This document shows, piece after piece, positions 16,872 through 25,142 of a stretch of 64,000 nt of DNA; position 1 is the stretch's first letter; the number at the start of each line of letters is the position of its first letter. The notes beneath the pieces were generated by a model that was not told where the DNA came from, ran no database searches, and worked only from the letters and a program-made list of their open reading frames with translations. Where the stretch lies: the NCBI GenBank assembly GCA_017387565.1, contig JAFOEY010000015.1:1-64000 (forward strand), in the 5' to 3' direction. The position numbers were made by a program, and so were the translations under genes. The DNA is from Lachnospiraceae bacterium. Its GTDB lineage: Bacteria > Bacillota > Clostridia > Lachnospirales > Lachnospiraceae.

Positions 16872-17981
16872 ATGAGCCAGTATTCAAGCTTTAATCTGCC
16901 TCTTTGTCTGGTAGTGGAAGAAGGGGTATTTAACCATGTGGATGAAACCGTTTACAAATATGTACCGGAAATCAAGGGGCAAAAAGCCATTCTTGTAAGT
17001 GAAAATTTCCTAATGAATTTATATCCTGATATTGTCAGTGAAATCCAAAAGGATTTCGGTGGCGCAGAGGTGTATGAAGTTGTACAGGGTGACTATGAAC
17101 AGGCTGTAGCACTGGCAAAATATATCAGTATGGCAAATGTCAAAGTTGTGATTGGTTTTGGCGGAGGACGGGTTTTGGATGTGGCAAAATATGCGGCATT
17201 TGTCAGTAAAACCGCCTATATTTGTCTTCCTACGACATTGAGCAATGATTCGTTAGCATCCCCGTTTTCCGTACTGGGAATGGAAGGAAAGAGCCGGAAA
17301 ACGCTGGGAAGCAAAATTCCTACGGCTATTTTGATAGATACCGATATGATTATGAAAGCCCCCAAAGGACAGACTTTATCCGGCATTGGTGATACCATCA
17401 GCAAACATACGGCGTTATTTGACTGGAAACTGTCTGCAGAAAAAGAAGGAAAGCCGTTGGATGATTTTGCCTATGCCATTGCCCGCATGAGTTACGATAC
17501 GGTTTATCATTCAGATAATAAGGATCTTACCAATAAAACCTTTATCCGTATTCTGTCAAGATCATTGGTTATGGGCGGCCTTGCCATGGAAATTGCCGGT
17601 TCGTCCAGACCAAGCAGCGGAAGCGAGCACCTGTTTTGCCATGCCATAGAAGAATTTTATCCGGAAATCAAGATTTCACATGGACTGGCTGTTGCGCTGG
17701 GAAGTGTCGGAGCCTGTATTTTTCAGGGAAGAGATGAGACACAGTTAGTAGAAGTTTGTCGCGCTTACGGAATTGACCTGGATCCGGCTGCTTACGGCAT
17801 TACAAAGGACATCTTTGCAGATGCCTGGATAAAGGCCGGAAGTACAAGACCGGACCGCATTACCATTTTAAATTCCACAAATCTGAACCGTCAGTGGCTG
17901 GATATGATTTATGACAGAATGGCGGATAAGTCAGATGCCGTTTATCGTCTCGGATTACAGAAAAATGGTGGACTTGGATAA
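16872..17981 (+). CDS. Iron-containing alcohol dehydrogenase family, glycerol-1-phosphate-dehydrogenase-like
   Basis: 369-aa NAD(P)-dependent dehydrogenase. The cofactor loop is GFGGGRVLDVAKY and PTTLSNDSLASP follows. Likely metal ligands are the Asp of GIGDTISK and the His residues of SGSEHLFCH and SHGLAVALG. The pattern resembles AraM/EgsA-type sn-glycerol-1-phosphate dehydrogenases more than GldA; the substrate is not certain. The start is ATG 16872, after AAGGAGAATTGAT; an upstream in-frame TTG at 16764 would translate the structured leader and is rejected. An Sfp-type transferase gene follows. Confidence 0.75.
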   Translation: MSQYSSFNLPLCLVVEEGVFNHVDETVYKYVPEIKGQKAILVSENFLMNLYPDIVSEIQKDFGGAEVYEVVQGDYEQAVALAKYISMANVKVVIGFGGGRVLDVAKYAAFVSKTAYICLPTTLSNDSLASPFSVLGMEGKSRKTLGSKIPTAILIDTDMIMKAPKGQTLSGIGDTISKHTALFDWKLSAEKEGKPLDDFAYAIARMSYDTVYHSDNKDLTNKTFIRILSRSLVMGGLAMEIAGSSRPSSGSEHLFCHAIEEFYPEIKISHGLAVALGSVGACIFQGRDETQLVEVCRAYGIDLDPAAYGITKDIFADAWIKAGSTRPDRITILNSTNLNRQWLDMIYDRMADKSDAVYRLGLQKNGGLG

Positions 17982-18069
17982 CAAAATCAAGGAACTTGAT
18001 TAATAAACAACAGGCTTGATTAACAATTAGCAAGCTTGGTATAGAAAAGCAATGGATTAGGTTTAGATA
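17982..18069. repeat. Degenerate CTTGATTAA repeats
   Basis: Between the dehydrogenase and the transferase, CTTGATTAA or close variants recur about three times over 55 bases with ~20-base spacing. No clear promoter or ribosome-binding site of strong consensus precedes the transferase. Confidence 0.4.
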
Positions 18070-18702
18070 ATGAAACTATATTTTTGCAGGGTATCGGAAT
18101 TATTCCGGGCGATGTCAAAAGAACAGTTGATGGAAGGGATTCCTAATTGCCGGATGAAACTGGCAGATTCTTATAAAAATGAAGCAGATCAGAAACGGAG
18201 TCTGGCTGCTTCGTTTCTTTTGGGAATTTGTATGAAAGAACATGGCGTTTCTCTTTCGGAAAAAGCAGATGTGACAAATGCCGGCAAGCTGTTTTTTCCA
18301 TATTTAGATAGATTTTATGTAAACCTTTCGCATGCGGACGATTTTGCAGCCTGTGCCTGTGATGAAGTAGAAATCGGTGTGGATGTAGAAGGAATTCGCG
18401 TTTATAAGGAAAAACTGTTTTTTAAAATCGCTTCTGATAAAGAAAAAGCCCAGATGGATGAGATTGTGAATCGGGAAGAGAAGGATATCCTTTTTACACG
18501 CTGGTGGACAAGAAAAGAAAGCGCGGTAAAACTATCCGGAATTGGAATTGCCGGTCTGTTGGATAAAGATAAAAAGACGGCTGAAATCTTTACAAAAGAA
18601 TTTCAGCCGTGTGAGAACTGTTTTTTGTCGGTTTCTTCTTATCGTGATGCTTTCTGTGAGGAGATTACCATGCTTACATCCTTATCGGATTTGTGTTCCT
18701 GA
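18070..18702 (+). CDS. 4'-phosphopantetheinyl transferase, Sfp/Gsp type
   Basis: 210-aa enzyme that attaches phosphopantetheine from CoA to carrier proteins. It shows the family signatures NLSHADDF...IGVDVEGIR (Mg and CoA site) and WWTRKESAVKLSG. It may activate AcpP from the fab operon or a carrier elsewhere; Firmicutes often also have AcpS, which is not in this window. The last codons (SDLCS plus stop, 18680-18699) match the outer end of the family A terminal repeat in 19 of 20 positions, so its C-terminus may have been supplied by a repeat relic. Confidence 0.85.
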   Translation: MKLYFCRVSELFRAMSKEQLMEGIPNCRMKLADSYKNEADQKRSLAASFLLGICMKEHGVSLSEKADVTNAGKLFFPYLDRFYVNLSHADDFAACACDEVEIGVDVEGIRVYKEKLFFKIASDKEKAQMDEIVNREEKDILFTRWWTRKESAVKLSGIGIAGLLDKDKKTAEIFTKEFQPCENCFLSVSSYRDAFCEEITMLTSLSDLCS

Positions 18703-18762
18703 AATGAATATGCAAAAAGTGCGAATATATATATTTCTGTTAGGGCGACTGACTATATTATA

Positions 18763-20088
18763 TCAGTCTTGCTTTACTTCGTCAGATGATTGTTCGGATT
18801 GTTTTGCAACTGTTTCATCTTCGTCTGTCTGCGTATGTAAAGGCAGGGTGACAATGACGCGCAGAATGCGGTTCTTGTTAATGTTGGAAGCCTGTATCTG
18901 TGTACCGTCTTCCAAAACCGCGATTTCATTTCTCTTGGGAATGTGATCCAGACATTCTATCATAATACCGCCGATGGAGTCATAATCTTCGGAGGTAAAA
19001 CTGGTATCCAATGCATCATTGATATCGTCAAGCTTCATGGAACCTGCAATATCATAGGTGTTGGGTCCTATTTCTTTAATGAGTTCTTCTTCTTCCGTAT
19101 CATATTCATCGCGGATTTCACCTACAATTTCTTCCAATAAATCTTCCAATGTAATTAGTCCTACGGCAGAACCGTATTCATCAAGTACAATTGCAATATT
19201 ATTGGCACTTTCACGCATCTCTACCATCAAATCATCTGTCTTTTTGGTTTCATAGGTGTAATAGATATCACGCATGATATTACGGATGTTGAAATCGGTT
19301 TTCTTATTGACAAGGAAAAAGTCTTTTAAGTTTACACTTCCGATAATATTATCCTTATCTCCCTCATATACGGGAATACGGGAAAACAGCGTGTTTTTGA
19401 ACAACGTACGAAGCTTGGTATAAGATGCATCCACATCAATCATCGTCATTTCGATTCGTGGGATCATGATATCCTTGGCAAGGGAATCACCAAAATCAAA
19501 TACATTTAAAATCATTTCTCTTTCTTCTGTTTCGATGGCGCCATCTTCATGACTGACCTCGACATATGTTTTAAGTTCGCTTTCTGTCATGGCGCTGTGT
19601 GCCGTTTCGCTGTCAATTCCTGCCAACTTTAAAAAGACAACGGAGAGTTTGTCGATGATAAAAATAACCGGTGTCAGAATAAACATTAAAACGCGGATAA
19701 TTGGTGCATATACCCGTGCCATTTTTTCGGAATTGATGCTTGCTGCGGTTTTGGGGACAATTTCACCAAACAATAGAACTAAAATCGTCAATATTGCTGT
19801 GACAACACCGATGAACATACTGCCGAACAACCGGATGGTCAGTGCTGTTGCAAGGGTGGTAGTGGTAATGTTCACGATGTTATTACCTATTAAAATTGTG
19901 CTCAACATCTTTCCGGTGTTTTCCAAAACATCCAGAACTGTCTGGGCTTTTTTATCCCCTTCATCCGCAAGGGTTTTCATTTTTATTCGGTTGACGCTGG
20001 TCAGGGCTGTCTCCGCAGAAGAAAAAAATGCGGAAAGAAAAAGTAAAATGATAAGACTGATAAGTTGTATGGCATCTGATGTGTCCAA
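18763..20088 (-). CDS. CNNM/HlyC-CorC-type membrane protein (DUF21 plus CBS domains)
   Basis: 441-aa protein. An N-terminal DUF21 membrane domain has about four helices (1-150, with SAFFSSAETAL and GEIVPKT). A CBS pair follows (PRIEMTMIDVD, LDEYGSAVGLITLEDLLEEIVGE), then a C-terminal CorC/HlyC domain. The acidic tail (DEDETVAKQSEQ) ends it. The family is linked to Mg/Co efflux or membrane-damage resistance rather than true hemolysis. It is convergent with the transferase gene and divergent from the TIGR04086 gene. Confidence 0.9.
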   Translation of the reverse strand: MDTSDAIQLISLIILLFLSAFFSSAETALTSVNRIKMKTLADEGDKKAQTVLDVLENTGKMLSTILIGNNIVNITTTTLATALTIRLFGSMFIGVVTAILTILVLLFGEIVPKTAASINSEKMARVYAPIIRVLMFILTPVIFIIDKLSVVFLKLAGIDSETAHSAMTESELKTYVEVSHEDGAIETEEREMILNVFDFGDSLAKDIMIPRIEMTMIDVDASYTKLRTLFKNTLFSRIPVYEGDKDNIIGSVNLKDFFLVNKKTDFNIRNIMRDIYYTYETKKTDDLMVEMRESANNIAIVLDEYGSAVGLITLEDLLEEIVGEIRDEYDTEEEELIKEIGPNTYDIAGSMKLDDINDALDTSFTSEDYDSIGGIMIECLDHIPKRNEIAVLEDGTQIQASNINKNRILRVIVTLPLHTQTDEDETVAKQSEQSSDEVKQD

Positions 20089-20207
20089 GTGAAAATTAAC
20101 CTCTTTTCTGAATTTGTAGCGTTTCTAAATACTATTAAACATATTTTATACATAAATGAAATCTTTTTTCATAGTATTTATGTATAAGGAAAGATACTAT
20201 ATATGAT

Positions 20208-20236
20208 TTGGACTTGTCAAGTAAAGTTTGTATAAA
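20208..20236 (+). promoter_or_regulatory. Promoter of the TIGR04086 gene
   Basis: TTGGAC (20208-20213) and TATAAA (20231-20236) with 17 bases between. An ACTTGTCAAGT palindrome overlaps the -35 end. An ATAGTAT...ATACTAT inverted repeat (about 20171-20200) lies just upstream in the divergent region. Confidence 0.6.
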
Positions 20237-20320
20237 CGAAAAATAAATGAAGTGTAAAACACACTCTTTTTTTATTATTTTGCAGACAAAAATGAATTTG
20301 AAAGAAAGAAGAGGTATGAT

Positions 20321-20707
20321 ATGAGAAAATGGATGATGAAACAAGAACAGCAGGATCAAAAAATATTGTCAGCACTTGTGATATTGGTGGCATCTTATGT
20401 CCTGACGGCGGGATGTCTTTTACTTTTGGCATTTATCCTGTATAAATTCCGTGTTTCGGAGAATGTGGTAAATATGGCAATTATCGTTATTTATGTCTGC
20501 ATGACATTTTTTGCCGGATTTGTGGCAGGAAAGCGGTTTAAAGTTAAAAAATTCCTATGGGGTCTCATTCTCGGAAGTATTTACTTTCTGATTTTAACCT
20601 TGGTTTCCATGATTGGCGGCGTATCGGATATGGTGGTAGGAAGAGGAATGATTACAACCTATCTTCTTTGTGCAGGCGGCGGAATGTTAGGTGGAATGCT
20701 AAGCTAG
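20321..20707 (+). CDS. TIGR04086-type small membrane protein
   Basis: 128-aa protein with four predicted membrane helices (about 19-42, 50-68, 76-97, 108-128). The loop GKRFKVKKFLWGLILGSIYF and the glycine-rich end GGGMLGGMLS fit the TIGR04086 family, which I know as a neighbour of SCIFF genes in Clostridia. Function unknown; the SCIFF peptide is encoded 98 bases downstream from its own promoter. Confidence 0.78.
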   Translation: MRKWMMKQEQQDQKILSALVILVASYVLTAGCLLLLAFILYKFRVSENVVNMAIIVIYVCMTFFAGFVAGKRFKVKKFLWGLILGSIYFLILTLVSMIGGVSDMVVGRGMITTYLLCAGGGMLGGMLS

Positions 20708-20717
20708 AAAAAAAGTC

Positions 20718-20746
20718 TTTCAATACATAAAAAACTATGCTATAAT
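20718..20746 (+). promoter_or_regulatory. Promoter of the SCIFF peptide gene
   Basis: A perfect TATAAT at 20741-20746, with TTTCAA at 20718-20723 and a 17-base spacer, lies 60 bases before the peptide start. The -35 is weak, the -10 strong. Confidence 0.7.
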
Positions 20747-20805
20747 TGCCAAAGAGTACAGTTTCAGGATAGAAAACTGTTTAAGTGAATAAGGAGGCTA
20801 TGTTC

Positions 20806-20949
20806 ATGAAGCATATCAAAACATTAAGCACAAGAGACCTTAAGAAGACTGTGAAAAAAGGCGGTTGCGGTGAATGCCAGACATCTTGTCAGTCAGCTTG
20901 CAAAACATCCTGCACAGTTGGCAATCAGAGTTGCGAACAGGTTAAATAA
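20806..20949 (+). CDS. scfA: SCIFF peptide (six cysteines in forty-five residues), RiPP precursor
   Basis: 47-aa peptide too short for ordinary ORF calling. It opens MKHIKTLSTRDLKK and has six cysteines in the core GGCGECQTSCQSACKTSC...SC, the hallmark of the near-universal clostridial SCIFF family. Known maturases form thioether crosslinks between cysteines and other residues. I chose ATG 20806, eight bases after AAGGAGG; ATG 20800 is only two bases from that site. A strong hairpin follows the stop codon, and the matching maturase is encoded next. Biological role of the family is unknown. Confidence 0.96.
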   Translation: MKHIKTLSTRDLKKTVKKGGCGECQTSCQSACKTSCTVGNQSCEQVK

Positions 20950-20962
20950 TACGATGTTTCAT

Positions 20963-20989
20963 AAGCAGCGATTGCGGTCGCTGCTTTTT
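20963..20989 (+). terminator. Terminator/attenuator between SCIFF and its maturase
   Basis: AAGCAGCGA, a six-base loop TTGCGG, then TCGCTGCTT running into TTTTT. It should stop most transcripts after the short peptide gene, so peptide would exceed enzyme. Confidence 0.9.
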
Positions 20990-21066
20990 CATGGGGGCGT
21001 TTTTTATTGGAATGGTAAAACAATGTGACAAAAGAACTCTGCTCATGAAACAAATAATATAACATA

Positions 21067-21097
21067 GGGACGTTCCTTGTGACAAAAGAACCGTCTC
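21067..21097 (+). repeat. GGGACG...CCGTC short repeat upstream of the maturase
   Basis: GGGACGTTCCTTGTGACAAA then AGAACCGTCTC. A longer relative lies at 51204-51255 before ychF, and a fragment near 43405. The ends are inverted repeats. Its GTG (21079) gives the maturase a spurious upstream in-frame start. Confidence 0.65.
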
Positions 21098-21117
21098 AAA
21101 ATAAGGAGAAAGCAAAC

Positions 21118-22518
21118 GTGGTACATGTATATCAAAACAACGGTTTTAAAATCGCATTGGATGTCAATAGCGGTGCCGTTCATGTCGTTGATGATGTCGT
21201 GTATGATTTGATTCCCGAATTAGAAGAATGTATTAAGGCAAAGTCTGATAAAGAAAAAGTATCAGAGGTTGCCTTTAAAGTGTTGTCAGATAAAGACAAA
21301 CAATATTCGGAAAGTGATATTGCCGAGGCAGTTGATGAAATATTGGAATTGCACGAGGCAGGACTTTTATATACGGAAGATATTTATGAGCCGTATATTG
21401 AACAATTCGGAGAACGTGAAACAGTGGTAAAAGCTCTGTGTTTACATATTGCTCATGATTGTAATCTGGCTTGTAAATATTGTTTTGCGGAAGAAGGAGA
21501 ATATCACGGCAGACGCGCCATTATGAGTTATGAAGTCGGAAAAAAGGCTTTGGACTTTTTGGTAAAGAATTCCGGCAACAGAGTCAATCTGGAAGTTGAT
21601 TTTTTTGGCGGAGAGCCTTTATTAAACTGGCAGGTGGTCAAAGACCTTGTCAATTACGGACGTTCTTTGGAAGAGCCCTTCCATAAAAAGTTCCGTTTTA
21701 CCCTGACAACCAACGGTGTACTTTTAAATGATGAAATTCTCGAATTTGTCAATCGCGAGATGAGTAATATTGTCTTAAGTATTGACGGACGCAAAGAAAT
21801 TCATGATCTGATGCGACCGCACCGGGGCGGACAGGGCAGTTATGATGAAGTAGTTCCCAAATATATCAAAGTGGCAGAAAGCCGCAATCAGATGAATTAT
21901 TATGTAAGAGGAACCTTTACACATAATAATCTGGATTTTTCCAAAGATGTCATGCATTTAGCAGATCTTGGTTTTAAACAGATTTCGGTTGAACCGGTCG
22001 TTGCCGACGAAAAAGAAGATTATGCCATTACAGAACAAGATGTTCCGATTATTAAGGAAGAGTATGACAAGCTTGCCAAAATGATTATTGAGCGCAAGCA
22101 AAGCGGAAGGGATTTTAATTTCTTTCATTTTATGATTGATATGGAAGGCGGTCCCTGTGTTTATAAGAGATTGTCCGGATGTGGTTCCGGAACGGAATAT
22201 CTGGCGGTTACTCCATGGGGAGATTTTTATCCCTGCCACCAGTTTGTCGGTATGGAAGAGTTTTTAATGGGAAATGTGGATGATGGGATTGTACGTCCTG
22301 ACATCATGCAACAATTTAAAAGCTGTAATGTCTATGCCAAGGATAAATGTAAGAATTGTTTTGCCAAATTTTATTGCAGTGGCGGTTGTGCTGCCAATGC
22401 TTATAATTATGGAAACAGTATATATGATGCATATGATATCGGATGTGAATTACAGAGAAAACGGATTGAATGTGCTATTATGATCAAAGCAGCTTTGGCT
22501 GCGGGAGAGGAGAACTAA
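21118..22518 (+). CDS. scfB: SCIFF maturase, radical-SAM SPASM protein
   Basis: 466-aa radical-SAM enzyme that installs thioether links in the SCIFF peptide. An N-terminal peptide-binding region is followed by the SAM-cluster motif CNLACKYC and a C-terminal SPASM domain with auxiliary Fe-S cysteines (CGSG, YPC, CNVYAKDKCKNC, CSGGC). The start is GTG 21118, about ten bases after AAGGAG, giving VVHVYQNNGFKIALDVNSG as in relatives; the in-frame GTG at 21079 lies inside a dispersed repeat and adds 13 non-conserved residues. secDF begins one base after its stop. Confidence 0.95.
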   Translation: MVHVYQNNGFKIALDVNSGAVHVVDDVVYDLIPELEECIKAKSDKEKVSEVAFKVLSDKDKQYSESDIAEAVDEILELHEAGLLYTEDIYEPYIEQFGERETVVKALCLHIAHDCNLACKYCFAEEGEYHGRRAIMSYEVGKKALDFLVKNSGNRVNLEVDFFGGEPLLNWQVVKDLVNYGRSLEEPFHKKFRFTLTTNGVLLNDEILEFVNREMSNIVLSIDGRKEIHDLMRPHRGGQGSYDEVVPKYIKVAESRNQMNYYVRGTFTHNNLDFSKDVMHLADLGFKQISVEPVVADEKEDYAITEQDVPIIKEEYDKLAKMIIERKQSGRDFNFFHFMIDMEGGPCVYKRLSGCGSGTEYLAVTPWGDFYPCHQFVGMEEFLMGNVDDGIVRPDIMQQFKSCNVYAKDKCKNCFAKFYCSGGCAANAYNYGNSIYDAYDIGCELQRKRIECAIMIKAALAAGEEN

Positions 22519-22519
22519 C

Positions 22520-24790
22520 ATGAAAAAAAGAACAGCTGCCGTATTGCTGATTCTTTTTCTGATCGCAGCAGTCGGAATGGGTTATGTTGCCTTTTTCGGT
22601 ATTGGATCGGGAAAAACCGGATCAATGGCAAATATTAAACAGGGTCTGGATTTAGCAGGTGGTGTCAGCATCACATATCAGGTTGTGGGAGAGGAAGCAC
22701 CTTCTTCCGAAGATATGTCAGATACCATTTACAAGCTGCAGAAACGTGTAGAAAACTATTCTACCGAAGCACAGGTTTATCAGGAAGGTGATAATCGTAT
22801 CAATATCGAAATTCCCGGTGTATCGGATGCTAATGCGATATTGCAGGAATTGGGCCAGCCCGGAAGTCTGTATTTTATTTATCAGACCAACGAAGCCGGT
22901 GAAGCAAATTATACGTTAACCGGTTTTGATGAGGAAAAAGGAAAATATATTTATTCTCTGACCAAATCCATTGATGAATTGATGGCAGAGGGTTCCATTC
23001 CTTTGGATGGTACAAAAGTTGCCGCTGCAGATGCCGGTGCTACACAGAGTAGCGGAGCGTTGCAGGAGATGGAGTATGTGGTTGAACTGACATTTACACA
23101 GGAAGGTTCCGAAGCGTTTGCAAAAGCTACAGAGCGTGCTTACAACAGAGGTGAATCCATCGGTATTTATTATGATGGAGAACTGGTCTCTGTACCGAAC
23201 GTTATTTCCGTTATTACAGGCGGACAGGCACAGATTACCGGTATGGACAGCATTGAAGAGGCCAAAACACTGGCTTCCACCATTCGTATCGGTGGACTTA
23301 GCTTAGAGCTTGAGGAAATGAGATCCAATGTTGTTGGAGCACAACTTGGTTCCGATGCAATCAAAACCAGTTTAAAAGCCGGTGCAATCGGTCTTGCAAT
23401 TGTCTGTATTTTCATGACTGTTGTATACTTTATTCCCGGTTTTACATCGGCAATTGCATTGCTGATTTATGTTATCTTGACCTTACTGGTATTAAACGGA
23501 TTTAATCTCACCCTGACACTTCCGGGTGTGGCAGGTGTTATTCTCGCCATCGGTATGGCGGTTGATGCCAATGTCATTATCTTTGCCCGTATCAGGGAAG
23601 AGCTTGCAACCGGAAAGACGGTAAAATCTTCCATTAAAATTGGTTTTGATAAAGCTACTTCAGCCATTGTTGATGGAAATATCACAACCTTTATTGCGGC
23701 AGTCGTGCTGGTATTAAAGGGATCCGGTACGGTAAAGGGATTTGCCCAGACCTTGATGATTGGTATTATTCTTTCCATGTTTACTGCCATGGTGGTAGCA
23801 AGAGTGTTACTGCATCTCTTTTATGCAGTCGGTTTCCAGGATGAAAAGTGGTATGGTATCGGAAAAGAACATAAAGCAATTAATTTCCTGAGCAAAAAAG
23901 CTGTTTTCTTTGCCATTTCCCTGGTTGTGATTATCGGCGGATTTGTGATGCTTGGTGTGAATAAATCATCAACCGGTAATATATTAAATTATTCTATGGA
24001 ATTTGTTGGCGGTACTTCCACAACCGTTACATTTAATGAAGATATGAGTATTGAAGAACTGGATGCCAAAGTGGTTCCGTTGTTTGAAGAGATTACCGGA
24101 GACGGTGCGGTTCAGACACAGAAGGTAAGCGGAACAACAGAGGTTGTCATTAAGACAAGAAGCCTTTCTGTAGAAGAAAGAGAAGCTGTGGAAGATATGT
24201 TGGATAGCAATTTCCAGGTTTCTTCCGATGATGTCCAGTCTGAGACAATCAGTGCGACAATCAGTTCGGAAATGAAATCCGATGCAGTCGTTGCCGTTAT
24301 CATTGCAACACTTTGCATGCTGTTATATATCTGGATTCGTTTCAGCGATATCCGTTTTGCAACCAGTGCGGTTGTTGCCCTGGTTCATGATGTGTTGGTT
24401 GTTCTGGCATTTTATGCAATCAGCAAGACCAGCGTCGGAAATACCTTTATTGCATGTATGTTGACCATTGTTGGTTATTCCATTAATGCAACCATCGTTA
24501 TTTTTGACCGTATCCGTGAAAACTTAAAAGAAATGCCCAAGAAAACCGAACTGGAGACTATTGTTAACACCAGTATTACCCAGACCTTATCAAGAAGTAT
24601 CAATACTTCCTTTACGACTTTTGTCATGGTAGCGGTATTGTATATCCTCGGTGTGACCAGTATTCGTGAATTTGCCCTGCCTTTGATGGTAGGTATTATC
24701 TGCGGGGCATATTCTTCTGTCTGCATTACCGGAGCACTGTGGTTTGTGATGAAGAAGTATATTGTAAAAAAAGCAGCAAAAAATAAATAA
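22520..24790 (+). CDS. secDF: Fused protein-export membrane protein SecDF
   Basis: 756-aa fusion. The SecD half has a signal-anchor helix (5-27), the periplasmic P1-type region with QGLDLAGGVS, and a membrane part with AIGMAVDANVIIFARIREEL. The SecF half begins about residue 450 with SMEFVGGTS and ends with GYSINATIVIFDRIREN. It uses the proton gradient to help SecYEG export proteins. It is packed directly behind the SCIFF maturase, the conserved clostridial arrangement, and ends at a long terminator. Confidence 0.96.
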   Translation: MKKRTAAVLLILFLIAAVGMGYVAFFGIGSGKTGSMANIKQGLDLAGGVSITYQVVGEEAPSSEDMSDTIYKLQKRVENYSTEAQVYQEGDNRINIEIPGVSDANAILQELGQPGSLYFIYQTNEAGEANYTLTGFDEEKGKYIYSLTKSIDELMAEGSIPLDGTKVAAADAGATQSSGALQEMEYVVELTFTQEGSEAFAKATERAYNRGESIGIYYDGELVSVPNVISVITGGQAQITGMDSIEEAKTLASTIRIGGLSLELEEMRSNVVGAQLGSDAIKTSLKAGAIGLAIVCIFMTVVYFIPGFTSAIALLIYVILTLLVLNGFNLTLTLPGVAGVILAIGMAVDANVIIFARIREELATGKTVKSSIKIGFDKATSAIVDGNITTFIAAVVLVLKGSGTVKGFAQTLMIGIILSMFTAMVVARVLLHLFYAVGFQDEKWYGIGKEHKAINFLSKKAVFFAISLVVIIGGFVMLGVNKSSTGNILNYSMEFVGGTSTTVTFNEDMSIEELDAKVVPLFEEITGDGAVQTQKVSGTTEVVIKTRSLSVEEREAVEDMLDSNFQVSSDDVQSETISATISSEMKSDAVVAVIIATLCMLLYIWIRFSDIRFATSAVVALVHDVLVVLAFYAISKTSVGNTFIACMLTIVGYSINATIVIFDRIRENLKEMPKKTELETIVNTSITQTLSRSINTSFTTFVMVAVLYILGVTSIREFALPLMVGIICGAYSSVCITGALWFVMKKYIVKKAAKNK

Positions 24791-24795
24791 AAAAT

Positions 24796-24884
24796 AAAAC
24801 TGAGTTTCTTTATTGAAAAGAAAAGCCAAAAGATGTAAAGTACTTATTATGTAGGAATTTATCTTTTGGCTTTTTCAGTTTTTC
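24796..24884 (+). terminator. Terminator after secDF
   Basis: AAAAGCCAAAAGAT (24821-24834) pairs with ATCTTTTGGCTTTT (24861-24874), followed by T-rich sequence; outer bases AACTGA and TCAGTT extend the stem. Confidence 0.85.
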
Positions 24885-25142
24885 TATTTCCATGCAATCG
24901 TAAGCAGGAAGTAAGACAAGACGTGAAAAATCCATACTTTTTCATACAGGTATAAAAAGTATAAACTTTTGAATCTGGTATCGTGAAAAGAGAAAAATGT
25001 GCATTTTAAAAGAATGAGTTTGTTTATATGCAGATAAAATAGAATCGGATACGGAATAAAACGACGTAATTGCGGTATTTTATGTCATATATCATAAAAA
25101 AAATAGAAAACAAAATATAAAACAAAAAGGCAGAGGATTAAA
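24885..25142. other. Intergenic region before the CaCA exchanger
   Basis: About 260 AT-rich bases. The visible element is a small hairpin ATACTTTTTCATAC...TAAAAAGTAT (about 24932-24962) resembling the hairpin inside family B elements, but the surrounding sequence does not match well enough to call a copy. No convincing ORF or consensus promoter. Confidence 0.4.

Noticed and set aside
20118..20160. Terminator between the divergent CNNM and TIGR04086 genes
   Set aside because: The genes are divergent, so no terminator is expected, and the AT-rich repeats here lack a GC stem.
24926..24985. Possible fourth family B copy before the CaCA gene
   Set aside because: Only one small hairpin resembles the family; the ends and duplications are missing.
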